Source of the DNA: Solimonas flava DSM 18980
GTDB taxonomy: Bacteria > Pseudomonadota > Gammaproteobacteria > Nevskiales > Nevskiaceae
Direction of reading: 5' to 3'
DNA: 64,000 nt
NCBI RefSeq assembly: GCF_000426685.1
Contig: NZ_AUFV01000001.1
Location: forward strand, 248,001 to 312,000
Below the pieces are notes generated by a model. It was given only the letters and a program-made list of their open reading frames with translations. It searched no databases and was not told the origin of the DNA. A program made the translations under genes and the position numbers. Below, piece after piece: positions 9,473-18,344 of this stretch (positions are counted from its first letter, which is position 1; every line of letters begins with the position of its first letter).

Positions 9473-9721
9473 ATGACGACGATCACTTTCGAATTCAACG
9501 GCCAGCTGCTGCGTCTCGCCGGCGCCGCCACGCAGGCCGTCAGCGTGCCGGCGCCGGCGACGCTGGCCGCCGCACTCGACGCGCTCGCCGTCGCGCGCCC
9601 CGAACTGGCCGCCGCGCTGGCGCGCTGCGCCTGCGCGATCGGCGACCGCCTGATCCTGCGCCGCGACACACTGCAGGGCGGCGAGACGGTGGCGCTGCTG
9701 CCGCCGGTCGCCGGCGGCTGA
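9473..9721 (+). CDS. moaD: Molybdopterin synthase sulfur-carrier subunit MoaD
   Basis: An 82-residue ubiquitin-like protein ending in the required Gly-Gly (PPVAGG). The C-terminal glycine is adenylated and thiocarboxylated, then donates sulfur within molybdopterin synthase. Residues such as ALLPPVAGG match the family's C-terminal tail. It lies 20 bp after moaA. Its partner MoaE is encoded about 490 bp downstream, separated by an unrelated small zinc-ribbon gene. Confidence 0.92.
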   Translation: MTTITFEFNGQLLRLAGAATQAVSVPAPATLAAALDALAVARPELAAALARCACAIGDRLILRRDTLQGGETVALLPPVAGG

Positions 9722-9815
9722 GTCGCCGGCGGCACGGCGCCCGTTTCCCTGCGCGGCGCCGCAAATGGGACAATGGCGATTCCAGCCACCAATCCCTGTT
9801 CGACGAAGAAACGGA

Positions 9816-10163
9816 ATGAACGAGTTGCCGAATTGCCCGAAGTGCGGTTCCACCTATACCTATCAGGACGGCGAGCTGTACATCTGTCCCGAGTGCTCGC
9901 ACGAGTGGTCGGCGCAGGCCGCCGCCGCCGAGGAGCCGGTCGAGACCGGTCTGGTCGTCAAGGACGCCAACGGCAATCTGCTGCAGGACGGCGATGCGGT
10001 GACGGTCATCAAGGATCTCAAGGTCAAGGGCTCGTCGGCCGTCGTCAAAGTCGGCACCAAGGTGCGCAACATCCGCCTCGTCGAAGGCGATCACAACATC
10101 GACTGCCGCATCGACGGCATCGGCGACATGAAGCTCAAGTCCGAGTTCGTGCGCAAGGCCTGA
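9816..10163 (+). CDS. PhnA/YjdM-family zinc-ribbon protein
   Basis: A 115-residue protein with an N-terminal zinc ribbon (CPKCGS at residues 6-11 and CPEC near residue 26), followed by the C-terminal PhnA domain ([31 protein letters not shown] and on to [14 protein letters not shown]). The family is named from the phosphonate operon of E. coli but its members have no firm function, and no phosphonate gene is present here. It sits between moaD and moaE in the same direction. The 94-bp gap before it may hold its own promoter. Any role in cofactor synthesis is unproven. Confidence 0.9.
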   Translation: MNELPNCPKCGSTYTYQDGELYICPECSHEWSAQAAAAEEPVETGLVVKDANGNLLQDGDAVTVIKDLKVKGSSAVVKVGTKVRNIRLVEGDHNIDCRIDGIGDMKLKSEFVRKA

Positions 10164-10212
10164 GGCGGCGCACGGGCCGGCGCACGACCAACGCGAAGAG
10201 GTGGCAGGCGAG

Positions 10213-10731
10213 ATGAACGGCATTTCCGATCTTCCCCGCATCCAGGACCAGCCGCTGCAGCTCGAGCCGCTGCTGGCCTGGGGCGCCCATCCGGAATGCG
10301 GCGGCCTGGCGCTGTTCGCCGGCACCGTGCGCGATCATCACGACGCCAAGCCGGTGCTGAGCCTGACCTACACGGCCTACGCGCCGCTCGCCGAGAAACA
10401 GATTCGCGACATCGAGCGGGCCGTCGCCGCGAAGCACGGTGTGCCGTATCTGCGCGTCGTGCACCGCGTCGGCGCTCTGGCCATCGGCGAGGTCGCGATC
10501 TACTGCGTGGCGCGCGCGCCGCATCGTGCCGAGGCCTTCGCCGCGTGCAAGGAGGCGGTCGACCGCACCAAGCACGAGGTGCCGATCTGGAAGGAAGAGT
10601 TCTATGCCGACGGCAGCAGTGCCTTCGTCGAGGGCTGCTGCATCCGTCCCGACGCCGAGGCCGAGGCGACGCCGCATCGGCACGCACACGCGCATCACCA
10701 TCACGAAGCTCACGAGCACCGCCACGGCTGA
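10213..10731 (+). CDS. moaE: Molybdopterin synthase catalytic subunit MoaE with His-rich tail
   Basis: Catalytic half of molybdopterin synthase, which inserts two sulfurs into cyclic pyranopterin monophosphate using MoaD. The segment RTKHEVPIWKEEF carries the family's active-site lysines. The ATG at 10213 is preferred over an in-frame GTG at 10201 because a GGCAGGCGAG stretch lies just before it. The 172-residue protein is longer than usual (about 150) because of a C-terminal extension with 10 histidines in its last 18 residues, probably a metal-binding tail. Confidence 0.93.
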   Translation: MNGISDLPRIQDQPLQLEPLLAWGAHPECGGLALFAGTVRDHHDAKPVLSLTYTAYAPLAEKQIRDIERAVAAKHGVPYLRVVHRVGALAIGEVAIYCVARAPHRAEAFAACKEAVDRTKHEVPIWKEEFYADGSSAFVEGCCIRPDAEAEATPHRHAHAHHHHEAHEHRHG

Positions 10732-10758
10732 GCGCCGCGGCCCGAGGAGAAAGCGTCC

Positions 10759-11682
10759 ATGAAAGACGTGGGCATGAAGCCGGAGTCGCTGCGCCGCGCG
10801 CGCGCCTCGGCCGAGCTGCTGGCGCCGCCGCACTGCATCGAGCGCCTGCGCAGCGGCGACACCGAGAAGGGCGATCCGCTGAAGACGGCGCGCGTTGCCG
10901 GCATCCTCGCCGCCAAGCGCACCGACGAGCTGATCCCGCTGTGCCATCCGCTGCCGATCCATCGCGCCGACGTCGACTTCGAGCTCGGCGAGGATCGCGT
11001 GAAGATCATCGCCAAGGTCGAGACCATCGGCCCGACCGGCGTCGAGATGGAAGCGCTGACCGCGGCCAGCCTCGCCGCGCTGACGATCTACGACATGCTC
11101 AAGCCGTACTGCGAGCCGGCCGAGCTGGTGATCCGCGAATGCCGACTCGACGAGAAGCGCGGCGGCAAGTCGCATTACAAGCGCCGGCTGCCGGCGCCGG
11201 TCGCCGCTGCGGTGCTGGTGCTGTCGGACACGGTCGCCGCCGGCCGCAAGCCGGACACCGCCGGCCGCGCAGTGGAGGCCGAGCTTGCCGCCGCCGGCTT
11301 CGCGCCGATCCATTACGCGGTGCTGCCGGACGAGCCGGTGCTGCTGCTCGACACCGTGCAGCAGCTGCGCGCCGAGTACGGGCTGATCGTCACCGTCGGC
11401 GGCACCGGCATCGGCCGCCGCGACATCACCGTCGATACGCTGCGGCCGCTGATCGACCGCGAGCTGCCGGGCCTGATGGAAGCGGCGCGCGCCTTCGGCC
11501 AGCGCCGCACGCCGTACGCGGCGCTGTCGCGCGGCGTCGCCGGCTTTTCCGGCGACGCACTGCTGCTGACGCTGCCGGGCAGTCGCGGCGGCGCCAGCGA
11601 ATCGCTGGCGGCGATCCTGCCGTCGCTCGTGCACATCTTCGAAGTGCGGCGCGACGTGCCGCACGCCGGCGGCTACCAGTGA
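10759..11682 (+). CDS. moaCB: Bifunctional MoaC-MoaB (cyclic pyranopterin synthase / molybdopterin adenylyltransferase-like)
   Basis: The N-terminal half (about residues 1-150) is MoaC, which converts 3',8-cyclo-GTP to cyclic pyranopterin monophosphate. The conserved LCHPLPIHR stretch, the catalytic YDMLK and the GGKSHYKR segment are present. The C-terminal half (about 155-307) is a MoaB/MogA fold with the VTVGGTGIGRRD and LPGSRGGASES motifs that bind molybdopterin and ATP. Fused MoaCB proteins are a known minority form. The N-terminus is shorter than usual for MoaC. It is the only moaC and moaB copy seen in the cluster. Confidence 0.93.
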   Translation: MKDVGMKPESLRRARASAELLAPPHCIERLRSGDTEKGDPLKTARVAGILAAKRTDELIPLCHPLPIHRADVDFELGEDRVKIIAKVETIGPTGVEMEALTAASLAALTIYDMLKPYCEPAELVIRECRLDEKRGGKSHYKRRLPAPVAAAVLVLSDTVAAGRKPDTAGRAVEAELAAAGFAPIHYAVLPDEPVLLLDTVQQLRAEYGLIVTVGGTGIGRRDITVDTLRPLIDRELPGLMEAARAFGQRRTPYAALSRGVAGFSGDALLLTLPGSRGGASESLAAILPSLVHIFEVRRDVPHAGGYQ

Positions 11683-11689
11683 GCCGGCC

Positions 11690-12934
11690 ATGAGCCACGA
11701 CGACCGCTGCGGCCACGGCGCGCTGCTGGCGCTCGACGACGCGCTCGCCGCCTACCGCCGCGAGGTACGGCCGCTGGCGGCCGAAACGCGGCCGCTCGGC
11801 GAGGCGCTGGGCCGCGTGCTCGCCGCGCCGGTCAGCGCGCGCGTCGATCTGCCGATGTACACGCAGAGCGCTGTCGATGGCTACGCGCTGCGCGCCGCCG
11901 ACCTCGTCGGCGCCGCGCCCGACGCGCCGCGGCGGCTGCCGCTGTGCGGCGAGGTGCGCGCCGGCGTGGCGCCGCAGGACGCGCTGCCGCCGGGCCAGGC
12001 GATGCGCATCTTCACCGGCGGCCGCCTGCCGGCCGGCGCCGACACGGTCGCGCGCCAGGAGATCGTCGGGCGCGACGGTGCCACTGCGCTGTTGCGCGAG
12101 GCGCTGGCGCCCGGCACCGACGTGCGCGAGCGCGGCGAGGAATTGCGCGCCGGCGCCGCGCTGGCCGCGGCCGGCCAGCGCCTGCATGCCGGACTGATCG
12201 CGGCGCTGGCGATGGCCGGCGTCGATGCCGTGCGCGTCGTGCGCGCGCCGCGCGTCAGCCTGCTCGTCACCGGCGACGAGGTGGCCGCGTCGGTGCCCGG
12301 CGAGGCCGGCGTCTATGACGCCAACGGCCCGCTGGTGCGCAGCTGGTTCGCCGAACACGGCTACGAGCCGCCGCGCACGATCTACGTGCCGGACGAGCGC
12401 GCGCAGCTGAGCCAGGTGCTGGCCGATGCGCTCGCCGACAGCGATTTGGTGCTGAGCACCGGCGGCGTCTCGGTCGGCGATCACGATCTGGTGCGGCCGG
12501 TCGCCGCCGCGCTCGGCGTGCGCGAGGTGTTCTGGCAGGTCGCGCAGAAGCCGGGCAAGCCGCTGTACTTCGGCCTGCGCGACGACGGCGACGCGCGCCG
12601 TCTGATCCTCGGCCTGCCGGGCAATCCGGGCGCGGTGCTGATCGGCCTGTACGTGCACGTCGCCGCGCTGCTCGCGCAGCTCGAAGCCGCCGCCGCACCG
12701 GCGCCGCCCTGGCGCGCCGGCCGGCTCGCCGCAGCGGTGCGCGCCGACGCCCGCGAGCAGCTGCTGCGCATGGCCGTGCGCGTCGACGACGACGGCGGCA
12801 TCGTGCTCGAACGCCTCGGCCGCCAGGCCTCGCACATGCTCAGCAATCTCGCCGCCGCCGGCGCGCTGGCCCGCGTGCCGGCCGGGCGGGCGCTCGACGC
12901 CGGCGCGATCGTGCAGTGGCTGCCGCTGCCGTGA
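11690..12934 (+). CDS. moeA: Molybdopterin molybdenumtransferase MoeA
   Basis: Inserts molybdate into adenylated molybdopterin, the last step before MobA. The 414 residues contain the family sequence MYTQSAVDGYALRAAD near residue 55, IFTGGRLPAGADTV near residue 105, and STGGVSVGDHDLVRP near residue 255, followed by the LGLPGNPGAV loop. It begins 7 bp after moaCB. It completes the Moco pathway encoded here: MoaA, MoaCB, MoaD/E, MoeA, MobA. MoeB is not in the window. Confidence 0.96.
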   Translation: MSHDDRCGHGALLALDDALAAYRREVRPLAAETRPLGEALGRVLAAPVSARVDLPMYTQSAVDGYALRAADLVGAAPDAPRRLPLCGEVRAGVAPQDALPPGQAMRIFTGGRLPAGADTVARQEIVGRDGATALLREALAPGTDVRERGEELRAGAALAAAGQRLHAGLIAALAMAGVDAVRVVRAPRVSLLVTGDEVAASVPGEAGVYDANGPLVRSWFAEHGYEPPRTIYVPDERAQLSQVLADALADSDLVLSTGGVSVGDHDLVRPVAAALGVREVFWQVAQKPGKPLYFGLRDDGDARRLILGLPGNPGAVLIGLYVHVAALLAQLEAAAAPAPPWRAGRLAAAVRADAREQLLRMAVRVDDDGGIVLERLGRQASHMLSNLAAAGALARVPAGRALDAGAIVQWLPLP

Positions 12935-12992
12935 CGGCGACCGCTGGCGGTTCGCCATCGTCGCGCGCAGCCGCGACGGGGAGGCGTGAACG

Positions 12993-13808
12993 ATGACGAA
13001 ACGACGCAGCGCTCCGACGTTCCAGGCCGAACCCGGCCTGCAGTTCGGCGCCGGCCTGGCCGCCAACGGCACGCGCATCGCGCTGCTCGAACGCATCGGC
13101 GAGACCGGTTCGATCACGGCCGCGGCCAAGGCGGTCGGCCTGAGCTACAAAGCCGCCTGGGACGCGATCGCGGCGATGAACAATCTCGCCGACCGGCCGC
13201 TGGTCGAGCGCAGTGCGGGCGGACGCGGCGGCGGCGGCACGCGGCTGACCGCGCGCGGCCAGGAGCTGGTGCAGAGCTTCCGGCGCATGGAGGCGCAGCA
13301 CCGCCGCTTCATCGAATCCTTGAACGAGACGGGCGCGCAGGACGGCGACGACTGGCGCGTGCTGGGGAGGCTGGCGATGCAGACGAGTGCGCGCAATCAG
13401 TTCGCGGGCCGCGTCACCAGGCGCACGCGCGGCGTGGTCAACGACGAGATCGAGCTGCGCCTGTCGGGCGGCGAGACGCTGGTGGCGACGGTGACGCGCG
13501 AGAGCAGCGAGACGCTGGGCCTGAAGCGCGGCGCCGAGGCGGTGGCGCTGGTCAAGGCCTCGTCGGTCATCGTCGCGGTCGATGACGGCGTGCCGCTGCG
13601 GCTGTCGGCGCGCAATCAGCTGCGCGGCACGATCGAGGCCGTGCACAAGGGCGCGGTCAACAGCGAAGTGCTGATCGCGCTTGCCGGCGGCAACACGGTC
13701 GCCGCGATCATCACCAACGGCAGCGCCGAGGCGCTCGGCCTCGCGGTCGGCACGCCGGCGCTGGCGCTGTTCAAGTCCTCGAGCGTGATTCTCGCGGTCG
13801 CGCCGTAG
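12993..13808 (+). CDS. modE: Molybdate-responsive transcriptional regulator ModE
   Basis: The N-terminal winged helix-turn-helix (residues about 20-110, ITAAAKAVGLSYKAAWDAI) is of ModE/LysR type. It is followed by two tandem TOBE/Mop domains (about 130-195 and 200-270), each beginning SARNQ, that bind molybdate. The 271-residue length is that of full-length ModE. Molybdate-bound ModE represses modABC. A perfect ModE-type palindrome lies upstream of modA at 15979-16002. The gene is convergent with modC, with only 15 bp between them. Confidence 0.95.
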   Translation: MTKRRSAPTFQAEPGLQFGAGLAANGTRIALLERIGETGSITAAAKAVGLSYKAAWDAIAAMNNLADRPLVERSAGGRGGGGTRLTARGQELVQSFRRMEAQHRRFIESLNETGAQDGDDWRVLGRLAMQTSARNQFAGRVTRRTRGVVNDEIELRLSGGETLVATVTRESSETLGLKRGAEAVALVKASSVIVAVDDGVPLRLSARNQLRGTIEAVHKGAVNSEVLIALAGGNTVAAIITNGSAEALGLAVGTPALALFKSSSVILAVAP

Positions 13809-13823
13809 TTCCGGCCGACGTTC

Positions 13824-14468
13824 CTACGCGGGCGCCGGCAGGCGGCCGGCTTCGATCTCGACGATGACGCCGCCGAGCGCGGCGACTTCCTCGCGCGCGT
13901 GCGTCACGTACAGCATCGGGATGCGGGTTTCGTCGCGGATGCGCGCGAGGAACGGCAGGATCTGCGCCTTGAGCCGCGTGTCGAGCGCGGCGAGCGGCTC
14001 GTCGAGCAGCAGCAGGCGCGGCGCATAGAGCAGCGCGCGGCCGAGCGCGACGCGCTGGCGCTCGCCGCCGGACAGCTGGCCCGGCCGGCGTTCGAGCAGC
14101 GGCCCGATCTCCAGCAGTTCCAGCACGCTGGCCAGCTCGAAGCGGCGCTGCGCCGGCGGCAGGCCCTGCATGCCGTAGAGCAGGTTGGCGCGCACCGACA
14201 GATGCGGGAACAGCTGGCCGTCCTGGAACACGAGCCCGAAGTGGCGGCGGTGTGCCGGCACGAACAGGCCGCGCGCGGCGTCGGCCAGGATCTCGCCGTC
14301 GAAGGCGATCGTGCCGTCCTGCGGGCGCAGCAGGCCGGCGATCAGCGCCAGCAGCGTGCTCTTGCCGGCGCCGGACGGACCGCAGATGCCGGTGACCGGC
14401 GCCGCCAGCGCGGCGCGCGCGTCCAGCGCGAACGCGCCGCGGCGGTAGCGGCAGTCAAGCGTCAGCAC
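13824..14468 (-). CDS. modC: Molybdate ABC transporter ATPase ModC, short form lacking the TOBE domain
   Basis: ABC ATPase powering molybdate import. Walker A (GPSGAGKST), the signature LSGGERQRVALGRAL and Walker B (LLLLDEP) are intact. The 214-residue protein ends just after the nucleotide-binding domain, whereas most ModC proteins are about 350 residues with a C-terminal molybdate-binding Mop/TOBE domain. The stop lies 15 bp from the modE stop, so the short form could be native or the result of C-terminal loss. It overlaps modB by 14 bp. Confidence 0.92.
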   Translation of the reverse strand: MLTLDCRYRRGAFALDARAALAAPVTGICGPSGAGKSTLLALIAGLLRPQDGTIAFDGEILADAARGLFVPAHRRHFGLVFQDGQLFPHLSVRANLLYGMQGLPPAQRRFELASVLELLEIGPLLERRPGQLSGGERQRVALGRALLYAPRLLLLDEPLAALDTRLKAQILPFLARIRDETRIPMLYVTHAREEVAALGGVIVEIEAGRLPAPA

Positions 14469-15159
14469 GATGACGCGATCCGAGGCGCCGCTCGCTGTAG
14501 CGAGTCAGCAGGTGGCTGGAGAACAGGGCGACGAAGGCCAGTGCGATCGACAGCGCGGCGAGCCGGGCCGCGCCGGCTTCGCCGCCGGGCACGTGCAGGT
14601 AGGAGTAGATCGCCAGCGGTACGGTGCGCGTCTCGCCGGGAATGTTGCCGACGAAGGCCATCGTCGCGCCGAACTCGCCGAGCGCGCGCGAGAAGCACAG
14701 CAGCGCGCCGGCGAAGATGCCGGGCAGCGCCAGCGGCAGGCTGATCGTCGCGAACACGCGCCAGGGGCCGGCGCCGAGCGTGGCCGCCGCCTGTTCGAGG
14801 CGGCTGTCGATCATCTGGAAGGCCAGGCGCACCGGCTGCACCATCAGCGGGAAGGCCATCGTCGCCGACGCCAGCACCGCGCCTTTCCAGTTGAACGCGA
14901 ACTCGAGGCCGAAATGCCGCGACAGCCAGCCGCCGAAGGCGCCCTGCGTGCCGAACAGCAGCAGCAGCAGGTAGCCGGGCACGACTGGCGGCAGCACCAT
15001 CGGCAGCTGCACCAGCGTCTCGACCAGCAGCTTGCCGCGGAAGCGGCGCCGTGCCAGCAGCCAGGCGACGGCGATGCCGAGCGGCAGGCTGACGAGCATG
15101 CAGCACAGCGCGATCTTCGCCGACAGCCACAGCGCGGTCAGCTCGTCGGCGTTCAGCAT
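14455..15159 (-). CDS. modB: Molybdate ABC transporter permease ModB
   Basis: A 234-residue inner-membrane permease with about five to six hydrophobic helices. It carries the EAA-type cytoplasmic loop (AAATLGAGPWRVFATISLPLALPGI) that docks the ATPase. It forms the channel of the molybdate importer with ModC and receives substrate from ModA. It overlaps modC and follows modA by 49 bp on the same strand. Confidence 0.95.
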   Translation of the reverse strand: MLNADELTALWLSAKIALCCMLVSLPLGIAVAWLLARRRFRGKLLVETLVQLPMVLPPVVPGYLLLLLFGTQGAFGGWLSRHFGLEFAFNWKGAVLASATMAFPLMVQPVRLAFQMIDSRLEQAAATLGAGPWRVFATISLPLALPGIFAGALLCFSRALGEFGATMAFVGNIPGETRTVPLAIYSYLHVPGGEAGAARLAALSIALAFVALFSSHLLTRYSERRLGSRHRADA

Positions 15160-15208
15160 CGGAATGAAGTCGGCGCCGTGGACACGGCATCAGCGGCGAA
15201 CGCGGATT

Positions 15209-15961
15209 TCACGGCGTGCGCAGCGTGAAGCCGTAGCGGGCGAACACTTCGGCCGCCGCCGGCGTGCGCAGGTAGTCGAGGAAGGCGCGCGCCGCCGCTG
15301 CGGCGCTGCCGACGGCGGCGGCCGGATAGACGACCGGCGCGTGCGTGGCCTCGGGGAAGGCGCCGACGATCTCGACGTCCGCGCTGATCGCCGCGTCGCT
15401 GCGGTAGACGATGCCGGCCGGGCACTCGCCGCGGGCGACGAAGGCGAGCGCGGCGCGCACGTCGTCGGTGCCGACGATGCGCGGCCGGATGGCGTCCCAC
15501 CAGCCGAGCCGGCTCAGCGCGTCCTGCGCGTAGATGCCGACCGGCACGACGCCGGGCTCGCCGGTGCAGAGCCGGCCCTTGAAAGCGTCGGCGAACGCGA
15601 AGCCGGGCTCGAAGCGCACGGCGAAGCCGCGGCCGCGCGGCGCGATCAGTACCAGCGCGTTGCCGAGCAGATCGAACGGCGCGTCGCGGGCGACGCGGCC
15701 GCGCTCGACCAGGTAGTCCATCCACTTGCGGTCGGCGGAGATGAAGACGTCGGCCGGCGCGCCGGCCTCGATCTGCTTGGCCAGCGTCGACGAGGCGGCG
15801 AACACCGGCTTGACGCTCGCGCCGTCGTAGCGCCGGGCGAGCTCGCCGATCGCGTCGGTGAGGCTGGCGGCGGCGTAGACGCGCAGCGTCTCGGCCTGCG
15901 CGTTCGCGGCAACGACGGACAGCAGCAGCGCGGCGAGCGCGCGGGCGAGGCAACGGGGCAT
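15209..15961 (-). CDS. modA: Molybdate-binding periplasmic protein ModA
   Basis: A 250-residue solute-binding protein. A typical signal peptide (hydrophobic ALAALLLSVVAANAQA) is cleaved near residue 23. The mature N-terminus ETLRVYAAASLTDAIGEL and the ASSTLAKQIEAGAPADVFISAD segment are hallmarks of ModA and bind molybdate or tungstate. It is the first gene of modABC. The ModE-type operator ends 17 bp before its ATG, so expression should fall when molybdate is plentiful. Confidence 0.96.
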   Translation of the reverse strand: MPRCLARALAALLLSVVAANAQAETLRVYAAASLTDAIGELARRYDGASVKPVFAASSTLAKQIEAGAPADVFISADRKWMDYLVERGRVARDAPFDLLGNALVLIAPRGRGFAVRFEPGFAFADAFKGRLCTGEPGVVPVGIYAQDALSRLGWWDAIRPRIVGTDDVRAALAFVARGECPAGIVYRSDAAISADVEIVGAFPEATHAPVVYPAAAVGSAAAAARAFLDYLRTPAAAEVFARYGFTLRTP

Positions 15962-15978
15962 GGCGGGAACCGGCGGGA

Positions 15979-16002
15979 CGTTATGTATGGTTCTACATAA
16001 CG
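15979..16002. promoter_or_regulatory. ModE operator upstream of modABC
   Basis: Perfect inverted repeat CGTTATGTA-N6-TACATAACG. Its arms match the ModE box pattern (CGTTATnnn with a matching right arm, 6-8 bp spacer). It lies immediately before modA and is strikingly AT-rich against its surroundings. A complete modE gene is encoded nearby. Repression of modABC by molybdate-bound ModE is the expected role. Confidence 0.88.
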
Positions 16003-16012
16003 AAGGCGAGCG

Positions 16013-16369
16013 TCAACCGCGTGACGCCGCGCCACACGCCTGCTGCGCGAGCGCGCGCACGGCCCTGGCGGCGGCCGAGGCGCGGTTCTCGACGCCGGGC
16101 TTGTCGAAAATCGGTTCGAGGTGCTTGTTGACCGAGCGCGGGCTGCGGATCGCGATCGGAATCACCGCCAGCGAGCCGATCAGGCGCGCGCTCGCGAGCA
16201 GGATGCCGAACGCCATGTGCAGCGCCGCCGACATGATGCTGGCCTCGATCGAGAACAGCAGGAAAGTGCACGGAGCGCCGATCAGCGAGGTGATCGACGA
16301 GCCCATGACGAGCCCATGTAGCCGAGGTGTAGCGCGGCGCGTCCGTCGGCGCTGCGCGGCGCCTGCCAC
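16013..16369 (-). pseudogene. Decayed remnant with LuxR-type helix-turn-helix end
   Basis: One minus-strand frame reads SPRSVNKHLEPIFDKPGVEN then RASAAARAV, closely matching the recognition helix and C-terminal end of LuxR-family DNA-binding domains (SPRTVNKHLEHIFxKLGVENR). The first helices of that domain, and anything resembling a sensor or receiver domain, are missing. The upstream part of the frame looks like an out-of-frame mixture. A different minus-strand frame at about 16320-16410 reads like coding sequence of another protein (LKLADLDAPWQAP). I read 16003-16410 as a degenerate gene junction without an intact gene. Confidence 0.55.
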
Positions 16370-16414
16370 GGCGCGTCGAGATCGGCGAGTTTGAGCTGCC
16401 GCGCTTCATTCACG

Positions 16415-17001
16415 TCACGCTGCGAGGCCTCCGCCCAGCGCCATCAGCAGACCGCCGGCTGCGCTCGCGGCACCGGCGGCGCGCGTCAGCGCCGGGTGGG
16501 CGAAGCGCGCGGCGGCGAGATAGCCGGCGCCGTGCAGCGCCGCGCTCGCCAGCAGCAGGCCGGCGAGGTAGGCAAGCGGTAGTGGCGCGCCGCTCAGCGC
16601 GGTGCCGTGCGCGGCGCCGTGGAACAGCGCGAACACGCCGCTCAGCGCCGCCGCCGCCGCGGCGGGCAGGCGCCCGGCGAGCGCGACCAGCAGGCCGAGC
16701 ACCAGCAGCGACGCGGCGATGCCGCTTTCGATCGCGGGTGGCGCGATGCCGGCGGCGGCGAGCGCGGCACCGGCGCCGCTCAGCGCGACGAACGCGACCG
16801 GCACCAGCCAGCGGCCGTGGCCGCCGAGCTGCGCGGCCCAGACGCCGATCAGCAGCATCGCCGCGAGATGATCGAGGCCGAGCAGCGGATGCAGCAGGCC
16901 GGCCATGAGCCCGGCGTCGCCGCTGTGGCCGGGATGCGCAAAGGCGGCGGCCGGGGCGAGCAGGCCGAGCGCGGCGAGTGGCGTGGCGGCGGGATGGCGC
17001 A

Positions 17002-17002
<1 letters not shown>
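16415..17002 (-). CDS. ureJ: HupE/UreJ-family membrane protein
   Basis: A 195-residue protein with a cleavable-looking N-terminus followed by HPGH, then about six hydrophobic helices and the conserved HPLLGLDHLAAMLLIGVWAA and HGAAHG motifs of HupE/UreJ. This family is thought to take up or handle nickel or cobalt. As the last gene of the urease operon, overlapping ureG by the ATGA pattern, it is the likely nickel supplier for urease. Transport has not been shown for this protein. Confidence 0.92.
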
Positions 17003-17663
<661 letters not shown>

Positions 17664-17667
<4 letters not shown>

Positions 17668-18344
17668 GAACGGAACAACCTCGTGTATTGGGTTTCGTGA
17701 TGGAACGAGCAAAGTTCGAGCCGCGGCGCGGCGGTGCCGAGCTCGTCGAGCGGGCAGGCCTGTGCGGCGTCGCACACTTCACTGACGATGGTGGCCAGGC
17801 GCGCCGTCGCACGCTGGCCGTCGGTCTGGCCGAGCGGCACCAGACGCACGCCGGCCGAGACCAGATTGGCGGCGAAGGCGTGCAGATAGGCGTGCAGCGA
17901 CGGCGCCAGCGCGATGCCGTGCGCGGCGCAGGCCAGCGCCATCACCGCGGCGTGCGCCGCCGGCCGGCCGCGCTGGCGCTGCGCGTAGGCGTCGAGCCAC
18001 GGATGCGGCCAGGCCTGGCGTGTGACCTGCAGGAACGAATGGCCCTGCTGGCGGCTTTCGAGCGCGGTTTCGGCGCTGCCGCGAAACGCCGCCGCGAGTT
18101 CGGCGATCGCGTCGAATGCCTCTTCGTCGGGCGCGCTGCGCCAGGCGTGGGCGAACAGCACCGCGTCGATCCAGCCGCCGCCGCGGCGCAGCGCGGCTTC
18201 GACGTAGGCGACGAGGCCGGCGACATCGGTAACCTCGCCGGCTTCGACTGCCCATTCGAGGCCGTGGCTGTAGCTGAAGGCGCCGGTCGGATAGCTCGGC
18301 GAGGTCCAGGCCAGCAGCCGGTAGAGCGCGTCCTCAGTGGCCAT
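17664..18344 (-). CDS. ureF: Urease accessory protein UreF
   Basis: A 226-residue helical protein that, with UreD and UreG, forms the urease activation complex. Family motifs include [21 protein letters not shown] at the N-terminus, [11 protein letters not shown] in the middle and the C-terminal [11 protein letters not shown]. The ATG at 18344 is chosen; it overlaps ureE by 11 bp and ureG by 4 bp, which implies coupled translation. Confidence 0.95.
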
